Origin: Caldilineae bacterium
Lineage (GTDB): Bacteria; Chloroflexota; Anaerolineae; J102
DNA: 7,764 nt
Reading direction: 5' to 3'
Assembly: GCA_011176555.1 (NCBI GenBank)
Contig: DUEF01000077.1
Span: forward strand, 1-7,764
Positions 1-5,637 of this stretch are shown piece by piece; the first letter of the stretch is position 1, and every line of letters begins with the position of its first letter. Made by a program: the position numbers and the translations under genes. The notes below the pieces were generated by a model that saw only the letters and a list, made by a program, of their open reading frames with translations, searched no databases and was not told the DNA's origin.

Positions 1-978
1 AGAGAAAAGCAGGGGTTACGCACAGCAGTGGTGACCACCGAGCAGATCTACCAACGCTTCAGCCAGGGCCTGCCCACACCCCAGGCGCTCACCGATTTCC
101 TGCGTTGGGCGCATGATGAATGGCCCTCACCCGCCCCGCGTTTCGTGCTCCTGGCCGGCGACGCCAGCTACGACCCCCTCGACTTCACCACCGGCCCGTA
201 CCAAAATCTCGTTCCCACCAGTTTGCAGAGCACGCAAGTCATGGGCGAGACCGCCAGCGACAACGCCCTGGCGGACCTGGACGGTGATGGCCGTCCCGAC
301 CTCGCCATCGGCCGCTTGCCCGCGCAAACGCCGGCAGAAATGCAAGCCATGGTCGCCAAAACACTCGCCTACGAACAAGACGCGCCCACCGGAGATTGGC
401 GCCAACAGATGCTCCTCGTGGCCGACGACGACGATAGCTACTTCGCCCAATTCAATCAAGACATGGTCGGCTACATCCCAAACGATTTTCAGACTACCCA
501 ACTGGTGATTGGAGATGAAGCAGATGTGCGATCTGATTTGTTGAACTCACTGAACAGCGGCGAACGCCTTGTCAGCTACATGGGCCACGGCGCGGTCAAC
601 ATCTGGGCGCAAGAGGAGATCCTGACCAATGATGACATCGCTGATCTCGACCAGGAAGGCCGTTTACCTTTCATCGTGGTCTGGGCATGCCTGAATGGCT
701 TCTTCCACCACCCCTCCGCCAAATCCCTGGGCGAGACGCTTTTGCTGACGCCGGACAAAGGCGCAGTAGCCGCGCTGGTCCCCACCGGCCAGACCTTCCC
801 CAATAATCAATACGCATTGGCCGATGCACTATTCGGACGCTACCTGTTTCAGACGCCAACAATCGGCGAAGCGCTCAATGCTGCGTTCCGCGAACTCAAT
901 CCGCAACACGCTGGAGAGCGCGACATCATTAACACGTTCGTCCTGCTTGGCGATCCGGCGTTACGAATTTTCGACTGA
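1..978 (+). CDS. C25 (gingipain-like) cysteine peptidase, 3' part
   Basis: The reading frame is open from base 1, so the gene starts outside the window; the GTG at 28 is an internal valine, because the codons before it continue a family-like sequence. 325 codons are visible. In window codon numbering the landmarks of the Peptidase_C25 fold appear in order: FVLLAGDASYDP (48-59), DLDGDGRPDLAIGRLPA (92-108), the catalytic-His motif MGHG with His196, the catalytic-Cys motif WACLNGFF with Cys230, and a closing FVLLGDPALRIFD (313-325). The His-Cys pair is intact, so the enzyme is probably active. Characterised members are secreted or surface Arg/Lys-specific proteases; substrate specificity here cannot be read. 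The peptidase domain ends the protein, with no C-terminal sorting domain after it. Any signal peptide or N-terminal domains lie upstream and are not visible. The next gene converges on it with a 2-bp gap. The family call is firm; its biological role is unknown. Confidence 0.88.
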   Translation, partial: REKQGLRTAVVTTEQIYQRFSQGLPTPQALTDFLRWAHDEWPSPAPRFVLLAGDASYDPLDFTTGPYQNLVPTSLQSTQVMGETASDNALADLDGDGRPDLAIGRLPAQTPAEMQAMVAKTLAYEQDAPTGDWRQQMLLVADDDDSYFAQFNQDMVGYIPNDFQTTQLVIGDEADVRSDLLNSLNSGERLVSYMGHGAVNIWAQEEILTNDDIADLDQEGRLPFIVVWACLNGFFHHPSAKSLGETLLLTPDKGAVAALVPTGQTFPNNQYALADALFGRYLFQTPTIGEALNAAFRELNPQHAGERDIINTFVLLGDPALRIFD

Positions 979-980
979 TC

Positions 981-1529
981 TCAGCTTCCGGCGTACAATT
1001 CTTCCTTCAACACGCCGATGAAGGGCAGATCCCGATAGCGTTCGTCGTAATCGAGCCCATAGCCCACCACGAATTTGTCGGGGATCTCAAAACCGATCCA
1101 ATCGACGGGCACATCGACCTCGCGACGCGAGGGCTTGCTGAGCAGGCTGACGATGCGCAGGCTGGCGGGATCGCGCGCCAGTAACAGACCTCGCAGATAA
1201 TCGAGCGTATGTCCGCTATCGATGATGTCCTCGACGATGAGCACATGCAACCCGGAGATGGGCTCGTCCAAATCTTTGAGGATGCGGACCACGCCAGAAC
1301 TCTCGGTGGCGGCTCCGTAGCTGGATGTCGCCATAAAATCGATGGCGTGGGGGACGGACATGGCGCGCATGAGATCCGTCAGAAACACAACGCTGCCCTT
1401 GAGAACGGCGAGAAGCAGCGGGATCTCGCCTTCGTAGGCCGCAGAAATATCGTCGGCGAGTTTTTGAATGCGTTGTTCGAGTTGATCCTCGGACACAAGG
1501 ATTTCAGCAATATCCGGGTGCGTGACCAT
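981..1529 (-). CDS. hpt: Hypoxanthine phosphoribosyltransferase
   Basis: This cytoplasmic purine-salvage enzyme converts hypoxanthine (usually also guanine) and PRPP to IMP or GMP plus pyrophosphate. From the ATG at 1529 it has 182 residues, the usual length for the family. The visible motifs are LKGS near residues 43-46, the PRPP-binding loop VLIVEDIIDSGHT (96-108) with the acidic ED pair, and the C-terminal KFVVGYGLDYDERYRDLP block (152-169) that contributes base and metal contacts. A TTG at 1565 would add 12 residues. I prefer the ATG because an AGGT lies about 8 nt upstream, the length fits, and the predicted promoter would start transcription almost on top of the TTG. The gene stands alone on the minus strand, divergent from tetR and tail to tail with the peptidase gene. 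Nothing links it functionally to the efflux operon. No terminator is visible beyond its stop. Confidence 0.97.
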   Translation of the reverse strand: MVTHPDIAEILVSEDQLEQRIQKLADDISAAYEGEIPLLLAVLKGSVVFLTDLMRAMSVPHAIDFMATSSYGAATESSGVVRILKDLDEPISGLHVLIVEDIIDSGHTLDYLRGLLLARDPASLRIVSLLSKPSRREVDVPVDWIGFEIPDKFVVGYGLDYDERYRDLPFIGVLKEELYAGS

Positions 1530-1572
1530 AGTTTTGACCTGGGATGAAGTGGAAGCGGGGAACAATGGTGGG

Positions 1573-1601
1573 ATTGTAGCACAGCCGCTCGGGAGAGAGA
1601 A
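1573..1601 (-). promoter_or_regulatory. Probable hpt promoter with extended -10
   Basis: Read on the minus strand, positions 1581-1573 give TGCTACAAT, an extended -10 (TGn followed by TACAAT, 5 of 6 to consensus). With a 17-bp spacer the -35 would be TTCTCT (1601-1596), only 3 of 6 to consensus, as is common for extended -10 promoters. Transcription would begin near 1566, giving a leader of about 37 nt before the ATG at 1529. This rests on motif matching only. Confidence 0.55.
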
Positions 1602-1621
1602 AGGGCGAGAGGGCGAGAGGG
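1591..1621 (+). repeat. Purine-rich short tandem repeat
   Basis: This is a nearly pure G/A stretch on the + strand. It includes two exact tandem copies of GGGCGAGA (1603-1610 and 1611-1618), a following GGG, and a related GGGAGAGA just upstream (1591-1598). It lies between the two divergent promoters and overlaps the weak -35 of hpt. It may be simple slippage sequence, and I see no coding potential in it. Confidence 0.6.
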
Positions 1622-1638
1622 CTCGTGTGTGTCGTGAA

Positions 1639-1667
1639 TTGACAAGAGCATTTTCCCGAATTATAAT
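1639..1667 (+). promoter_or_regulatory. Consensus sigma70-type promoter of tetR and the efflux operon
   Basis: TTGACA (1639-1644) and TATAAT (1662-1667) are both perfect matches to consensus and are separated by the optimal 17 bp. Transcription should start near 1674, leaving a leader of about 57 nt before the tetR ATG at 1731. The region is AT-rich in a GC-rich window. It is the only good promoter I see on the + strand and probably drives the whole cluster. The -10 hexamer lies inside the first of three palindromes, as expected for a strong promoter held off by a repressor. Confidence 0.85.
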
Positions 1668-1707
1668 TCATTATCCGAATGCTTATTCGTTTTCTGAATA
1701 TAGATTC
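1658..1707 (+). promoter_or_regulatory. Three-copy operator array GAAT-N4-ATTC
   Basis: Three inverted repeats of the same form lie in tandem: GAATTATAATTC (1658-1669), GAATGCTTATTC (1677-1688) and GAATATAGATTC (1696-1707). Each start is exactly 19 bp after the one before. The arms are identical while the central 4 bp differ, which is the pattern of dimeric protein contacts rather than of a copied sequence. The second copy extends to CGAAT/ATTCG and the third to TGAAT/ATTCA. Copy 1 covers the -10 hexamer; copies 2 and 3 lie just after the predicted transcription start. The adjacent TetR protein is the obvious ligand, giving autorepression and operon control. The array is plain in the sequence; the binding partner is inferred. 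Confidence 0.75.
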
Positions 1708-1730
1708 AATTATTTTTGGAATTTTCAGTC

Positions 1731-2318
1731 ATGGATGCACCGAATCGCAGCGAACGCCGCCGTTTGCGCCGCCGCCAACGCTTGATCGACGCCGCCCGCC
1801 AGATCATCGCCCAGGAAGGCGTCGCAGCCCTCACCGTGACGGCTGTCACCGAAGCCGCTGATATGGCGGTGGGCAGTTTCTACACCTATTTCGATAGCAA
1901 AGATGACCTCCTGGAAGCGGCCGTGTGGGATGTATTCCAGCAGCTCGCGTCCCCCGAGCCGCCGGCATCGCTCCCAGCAAATCCCCTCGACCATGCCTAC
2001 AACGCTATTCTGCAGGTCTACGAATTCGTGGAAACGCAGCGTGACTTGATGCGGGCCGTGTTTGGAGCGGGCCATCTCGCCGACCAATTCGAGCGGGGCC
2101 ACAAACTCATCTCCCAGCGCATCACGCTTGTCGTCGAACAATACGGCATTATTCCGGCTGAAGATGTGCCCTGGATAGCCGCTTTGCAGACCGGTCTGAT
2201 CGCCGGCGGCATCGGCTACGCCATCGAGCACCCGGACGTGACCGCGGCCGAAATGACCGAGCGCACGCTCAAATTCATCGTTCCCGTCTGGTTGGAGTAC
2301 GCACAGGCGGGTGAGTAG
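1731..2318 (+). CDS. TetR-family transcriptional regulator
   Basis: This is a 195-residue protein from the ATG at 1731. A TTG at 1716 would add five residues but lies further from the family pattern. A weak GGA sits 10 nt before the ATG. The N terminus is strongly basic (SERRRLRRRQRL, residues 7-18) and is followed by the TetR DNA-binding domain: AARQIIAQEGVAALTV (21-36), then the helix-turn-helix ending in the typical GSFYTYFDSKDDLLEA (48-63). The remainder, rich in predicted helix, would be the ligand-binding and dimerisation domain; its ligand cannot be read. It is the first gene after the consensus promoter and operator array, and 85 bp before the first permease. By analogy with E. coli CecR, a TetR protein controlling ybhGFSR, it probably represses its own operon until an exported compound binds. 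I see no clear sign of CecR's own C-terminal domain, so orthology is not claimed. Confidence 0.94.
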   Translation: MDAPNRSERRRLRRRQRLIDAARQIIAQEGVAALTVTAVTEAADMAVGSFYTYFDSKDDLLEAAVWDVFQQLASPEPPASLPANPLDHAYNAILQVYEFVETQRDLMRAVFGAGHLADQFERGHKLISQRITLVVEQYGIIPAEDVPWIAALQTGLIAGGIGYAIEHPDVTAAEMTERTLKFIVPVWLEYAQAGE

Positions 2319-2328
2319 CAGATGGCAG

Positions 2329-2354
2329 GCCTGTCCTGAGCGAAGCCGAAGGAT
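2329..2354 (+). repeat. Half-copy of a dispersed CCTGAGCGAAGCCGAAGG-type element
   Basis: Just after the tetR stop, CCTGAGCGAAGCCGAAGG (2335-2352), preceded by the palindrome CAGGCCTG (2326-2333), resembles a dispersed intergenic repeat I recall from many environmental bacterial genomes. There it often occurs as an inverted pair; only one arm is seen here. Read on the minus strand it encodes SFGFAQDRP, a string often seen in spurious annotated ORFs. Its status as a repeat cannot be shown from a single window. Confidence 0.5.
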
Positions 2355-2404
2355 CGCAGGTCGCAGGTAAATCCGCAATCCGAGATTCGCAATCCGCAAT
2401 CCAA
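2355..2404 (+). repeat. 7-bp tandem repeat array before permease 1
   Basis: Two exact CGCAGGT units (2355-2368) are followed, after one base, by five units fitting AATCCGC with zero to two changes (2370-2404). The last unit ends in the A of the permease 1 start codon. The array occupies the place where a ribosome binding site would be expected, and no purine-rich Shine-Dalgarno sequence is present in it. The array at 3528-3562 is built the same way. Confidence 0.75.
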
Positions 2405-3501
2405 TGTCCCTTTTCCGTCTCTGGACGATCATTCACAAGGAATTCCGACACGTACAGCGTGACCGGCGCTTGCTGGTGCTGGTGATCGTTTCACCGGCCG
2501 TGATGTTGATGGCGTTCTCCTATCTCTTCTCGTTCGATGTCTCGACCGCGCGCTTTGCCATCTTCGACCGGGACCGCAGCCCCCTTTCACGAGCGTTGGT
2601 GCAGGCGCTCATCACCGACAAGGAACTCATTTTCGTGGGAGAGGTGGGGAGTTTTGAGGAGATCCGCAGTGGTATGCAGGCTGGAGAGATCAAACTGGCG
2701 CTGGTGATCCCTCCCGGCTTCGCCGCCGCCCTGGAAAAAGGCCGAACTGCAGAGGTGCAACTGCTGGCCGACGGCACGGACGCCATCAACTCGAGCACCT
2801 TCGTCGCCATCCTCAGCGCTCGTATCGGAACCTGGGCCGAGCCATACCGGCCGGTCGAGATCAAGATGCCGGTGGAGACACGCGCGCTGGTATGGTACAA
2901 CCCCGATCTCAAGTCCAGCCACAGCATGGCCCCCGCCCTGCTGGCCATCGTGCTCATCCTGCCGGCGATGGCTGTGGCCCTGGCGCTGACCCGGGAGAAG
3001 GAGTTGGGCAGTTTCGAGAGCCTGGCAACGACGCCGGTGCGGGCCAGCGAATACGTTTTGGGCAAACTGATTCCGTACATCGTCTACGGTCTGATCGGCG
3101 CGGCCATCGCCATTGCCGTCACCATATTCTGGTTCAAAGTGCCGCTGCGAGGCTCACCCCTCGACCTGGCGGGGTTCATCATCGCGTATCTGCTGGCGAC
3201 GCTGGGCGCAGCCATGTTCTTTTCCAGCTTCATATCGACACAAAGCACGGCTTTACGTGCTGTTCTCCTCCTGTTTCTGGTTCCGAGTTTTTTTCTCACC
3301 GGCATCATCATCCCCATCGATCCCCAGGCCCGTTTGACGTCCAATTCGCTGCCCGCCACCCATTTCGTCGTCATCAGCCGCGGCGTCTTCCTCAAAGGCC
3401 TGAGCTGGCCCGACCTTGGGCCGCACGTGTTGGCGCTACTCATCATGGGCGCCACCGCCATCGCCCTCACCATGATCACGTTTCGGAAGAGAGTCGGATA
3501 G
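2404..3501 (+). CDS. ABC-2 type exporter permease 1 (YbhS-like)
   Basis: This 365-residue integral membrane protein has the architecture of the ABC2_membrane_3 family. A basic cytoplasmic N terminus (HKEFRHVQRDRRLL) leads to TM1 (about 23-43), then a large outside domain (about 45-175), then a cluster of TM segments near 176-196, 222-244, 256-276, 284-305 and 339-358. The cytoplasmic stretch TREKELGSFESLATTPV (196-212) between TM2 and TM3 is the family's characteristic block, likely to contact an ATPase. The outside domain carries LADGTDAINS (121-130) and WYNPDLK (164-170), family landmarks also found in YbhS/YbhR-type permeases. The start fits the family, although the DNA before it is a 7-mer repeat with no Shine-Dalgarno sequence. 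It should pair with permease 2 as a heterodimer. The substrate cannot be read; relatives export drugs or other small molecules. Confidence 0.92.
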   Translation: MSLFRLWTIIHKEFRHVQRDRRLLVLVIVSPAVMLMAFSYLFSFDVSTARFAIFDRDRSPLSRALVQALITDKELIFVGEVGSFEEIRSGMQAGEIKLALVIPPGFAAALEKGRTAEVQLLADGTDAINSSTFVAILSARIGTWAEPYRPVEIKMPVETRALVWYNPDLKSSHSMAPALLAIVLILPAMAVALALTREKELGSFESLATTPVRASEYVLGKLIPYIVYGLIGAAIAIAVTIFWFKVPLRGSPLDLAGFIIAYLLATLGAAMFFSSFISTQSTALRAVLLLFLVPSFFLTGIIIPIDPQARLTSNSLPATHFVVISRGVFLKGLSWPDLGPHVLALLIMGATAIALTMITFRKRVG

Positions 3502-3527
3502 CGGTCGTTCGGTCGGCCAGCCGCCCC

Positions 3528-3562
3528 AATCCGCAATTCGATATTCGATATTCGCAATCCCC
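3528..3562 (+). repeat. 7-bp tandem repeat array ending at the permease 2 start
   Basis: Five consecutive 7-bp units, related to AATCCGC with up to three changes (two central units begin TATTCG), run 35 bp and stop exactly at the ATG at 3563. The first unit is identical to that of the array at 2370, which is also 35 bp and five units long. The rest of the spacer from 3502 shows only a short CGGTCGTTCGGTCGG direct repetition. No Shine-Dalgarno sequence is seen. Confidence 0.75.
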
Positions 3563-4684
3563 ATGCACTCCCTCCGTCAGATCTTCAATCTTGCCTGGAA
3601 AGAACTGATCCAGTTGCGACGAGATCGCTTCCTGGTGTTGTTCCTGATCCTCGCTCCCACCCTGCAACTGGTGCTGATCTCGCGCAACACGGCGCGGGGA
3701 TTGACCGATTTGCCTGTGGCCGTGCTGGATATGGATCAATCCGCCATCAGCCGGGAGTTGATCAGCGCGTTGGACAACACCGAGGAATTGGCGGTCGAGT
3801 ATTATCCGGTCAACCGCGCCGAACTGACAGCGCTGATCGACAGTGGACAGGCTCAGGTCGGCGTCGTCATCCCGCCGGACTTCAATCGGGATTTCTTCGC
3901 CGGGTCATCGCCCGCCCAACTGCAAGCGCTGATCGATGGCACAAATGTCCTGGTGGGGGCCAATGGCGGGCCCGTGATCGGAGGCGTGGTGTCGGAAGTG
4001 GTGCGCAAGCATTTCGCTCCCGAGATCTCGACCGATCTGGGCGGGGTGAAGGTCTACTCCAGCGCCCTGTTCAACCCCGGCTTCAACTACCAATGGATCG
4101 GCATCCCCGCCACCCTGGCCTTCATCACCTACCAGGTGGCGTTGGTGATCGCCGCCACCAGTTTCGTGCGCGAAAAAGAGCTCGGCACGCTGGAGCAGTT
4201 GGTGATCACGCCGTTGCGCAAGATGGAGTTGATTCTGGGCAAAGCCTGGCCCGCCGTCCTGATCGGCATCCTCAACTACCTGCTGCTAATGGCGGTGCAG
4301 ACGTTTGGCTACCACATTCCGATCCGCGGCAGTTTCTTCCTGTTATTGGTCATGGCAAGCATTTTCGTGATCGCCATCGTGGGCCAGGGCACGCTGATCT
4401 CGGTGCTCACGCAAAGCCAACAGCAGGCGGTGTTGATGGTGTTTCTGCTGGCGATTTTCGAATTGACGATCAGCGGCTATCTCATCCCCATCGAGAACAT
4501 GCCCTGGCTGATGCGAGGCATGGCGCAGATTTCGGCGCTGCAACACTTCATGGCCCTGCAACGCGCCATCGCCCTGCGTGGGGCCGATCTCGCCATGATC
4601 TGGCCTCACGCCCTCGCGCTCAGCGCCTTCGCCGTGATCGTCAACGGCATCGCCTGGCGCGCGTTCACCCGAACAGTCGTATGA
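3563..4684 (+). CDS. ABC-2 type exporter permease 2 (YbhR-like)
   Basis: This 373-residue protein is a homologue and likely partner of permease 1. Its N terminus (WKELIQLRRDRF, 12-23) precedes TM1 (about 22-40). A large outside domain carries LIDGTN (123-128) and LFNPGFNYQW (169-178). The remaining TM segments lie near 178-200, 228-248, 257-280, 287-309 and 346-366. The cytoplasmic block VREKELGTLEQLVITPL (202-218) is the family hallmark. From memory, the NPxxxYxW motif, the run of Gln in LTQSQQQAV (282-290) and GYLIPIENMP (305-314) closely match E. coli YbhR, closer than to YbhS. Its stop overlaps the ATPase A start in an ATGA, which suggests translational coupling and roughly equal amounts of the two proteins. 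The start follows a 7-mer repeat directly. Confidence 0.93.
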   Translation: MHSLRQIFNLAWKELIQLRRDRFLVLFLILAPTLQLVLISRNTARGLTDLPVAVLDMDQSAISRELISALDNTEELAVEYYPVNRAELTALIDSGQAQVGVVIPPDFNRDFFAGSSPAQLQALIDGTNVLVGANGGPVIGGVVSEVVRKHFAPEISTDLGGVKVYSSALFNPGFNYQWIGIPATLAFITYQVALVIAATSFVREKELGTLEQLVITPLRKMELILGKAWPAVLIGILNYLLLMAVQTFGYHIPIRGSFFLLLVMASIFVIAIVGQGTLISVLTQSQQQAVLMVFLLAIFELTISGYLIPIENMPWLMRGMAQISALQHFMALQRAIALRGADLAMIWPHALALSAFAVIVNGIAWRAFTRTVV

Positions 4685-5604
4685 CCCCCACCATCGTCAC
4701 CACCGACCTCCAGCGTCGCTTCGGCAAAACCGTGGCCGTCGATCACCTCGCGCTCTCGGTTGAGAACGGCGAGATCTATGGCCTGATCGGGCCGGACGGC
4801 GCCGGCAAGACGACCACGTTGCGGATGCTGGCGGCGGTGCTCAGGCCCTCGGGCGGCAGCGCCAGCATCGCCGGCATCGACGTTGTCCGCCAGCCCGAAC
4901 GCCTTCGGCGTCTTGTCGGCTACATGCCCCAGCATTTCAGCCTGTACGGCGATCTTTCGGTGCTGGAAAACCTCACTTTTTACGCGGACATCTTCGGCGT
5001 GCGCGGGGCGGAACGCCGCCATCGTCTCGACCGCCTGCTGCACTTCGCCCGCCTGGAACAGTTCACCGCACGTCCGGCCGCACATCTCTCTGGCGGCATG
5101 AAGAAGAAACTGGCGCTGGCCTGCGCGCTCATCCACCAACCGCAGGTGCTTTTGCTGGATGAACCCACCAACGGCGTCGATCCGGTCAGTCGCCGGGAAT
5201 TCTGGGACATCCTCGGCGAACTGCACCTGGAGGGCGTCACGATTTTGGTCACGACGCCGTACATGGACGAGGCCGAACGCTGCAACCAGGTCGGGCTCAT
5301 GCACAATGGTCGGTTGATCCGCCAGGGTCGGCCCGAAGCATTACGGCAGCTCACGCCCGGCCAGATGTTGGCGGTTTACACGCCCGACCTGCTGCAAGCA
5401 GAGGCCGTCATCGCCGATTATCCCGGCTATCTGGCGCATCAGGTGTACGGCGACCGCCTGCATGTCTTTTTGGATGTGGCCGACGCCGCCGCCCTGGAAC
5501 GATTTCTAACCAACCACGATGTGCGCGTGCAACAAATCCTGCCCGACGCGCCCCGCCTGGAAGAAGCATTCGTGTATTTGATGACGCAAGTAAGTGATGC
5601 GTAG
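4681..5604 (+). CDS. ABC exporter ATPase A (like YbhF N half), switch His replaced by Pro
   Basis: This is a 307-residue cytoplasmic ATPase. The frame is open far upstream of the ATG at 4681, but that extension is an out-of-frame reading of permease 2; the ATGA overlap and an N terminus typical of the family fix the start. Motifs in order: Walker A GPDGAGKTT (37-45, with Asp where Asn is usual), Q-loop YMPQHFSLY (Gln84), signature LSGGM (136-140), Walker B VLLLDEP (156-162, Asp160, Glu161) and D-loop GVDPVSRR. The switch region reads VTTPYMDEAE, so Pro193 takes the place of the conserved histidine (codon 5257-5259). From memory, the N half of E. coli YbhF also has GPDGAGKTT and lacks this histidine. 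The last 80 or so residues are a C-terminal extension common in this subfamily. It most likely pairs with ATPase B. Confidence 0.95.
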   Translation: MTPTIVTTDLQRRFGKTVAVDHLALSVENGEIYGLIGPDGAGKTTTLRMLAAVLRPSGGSASIAGIDVVRQPERLRRLVGYMPQHFSLYGDLSVLENLTFYADIFGVRGAERRHRLDRLLHFARLEQFTARPAAHLSGGMKKKLALACALIHQPQVLLLDEPTNGVDPVSRREFWDILGELHLEGVTILVTTPYMDEAERCNQVGLMHNGRLIRQGRPEALRQLTPGQMLAVYTPDLLQAEAVIADYPGYLAHQVYGDRLHVFLDVADAAALERFLTNHDVRVQQILPDAPRLEEAFVYLMTQVSDA

Positions 5605-5633
5605 TGCGGGCGACCGCAAGGGTGCGCTCCTAC
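5601..5633 (+). repeat. Imperfect palindrome between the ATPase genes
   Basis: GTAG (5601-5604, containing the TAG stop of ATPase A) can pair with CTAC (5630-5633). Inside it, GGGCGACC (5608-5615) pairs with GGT and CGCTC (5621-5629, one bulged G, one G-U pair) around the loop GCAAG. The element fills almost the whole 33-bp gap between the two genes. It resembles a dispersed intergenic palindrome I recall from other genomes. There is no T-run after it, so it is not a standard terminator; it could stabilise or stall mRNA locally. Confidence 0.6.
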
Positions 5634-5637
5634 TTTC

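Noticed and set aside
1530..1565. TTG start for hpt adding 12 residues
   Set aside because: No ribosome binding site, non-family N terminus, and the predicted transcription start lies almost on it.
1719..1730. Possible fourth operator GAATTTTCAGTC just before the tetR ATG
   Set aside because: One arm base is wrong (AGTC for ATTC) and it is 23 bp, not 19, after copy 3; it may be a weak site but is not supported as part of the array.
1639..1731. Riboswitch or attenuator in the tetR leader
   Set aside because: The leader of about 57 nt is accounted for by two operator palindromes, and no known aptamer features are seen.
2319..2403. Terminator between tetR and permease 1
   Set aside because: The short palindrome CAGGCCTG has no loop or following T-run, so read-through into the operon is more likely.
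2355..2404. CRISPR-like repeat array
   Set aside because: Units are 7 bp and directly adjacent, with no spacers and no cas genes; this is a short tandem repeat.
1725..2432. 235-codon open frame on the minus strand across tetR and its downstream spacer
   Set aside because: It is a shadow of tetR that also translates the dispersed repeat; no family likeness.
2892..3608. 238-codon + strand open frame overlapping permease 1 and the start of permease 2
   Set aside because: It is a frame-shifted reading rich in Arg, His and Pro, covering two real genes.
4093..4680. Long in-frame extension upstream of ATPase A (would give a 503-residue protein)
   Set aside because: The translation is His/Arg/Gly-rich with no family likeness and overlaps the well-supported permease 2 in another frame; the ATGA start at 4681 fits.
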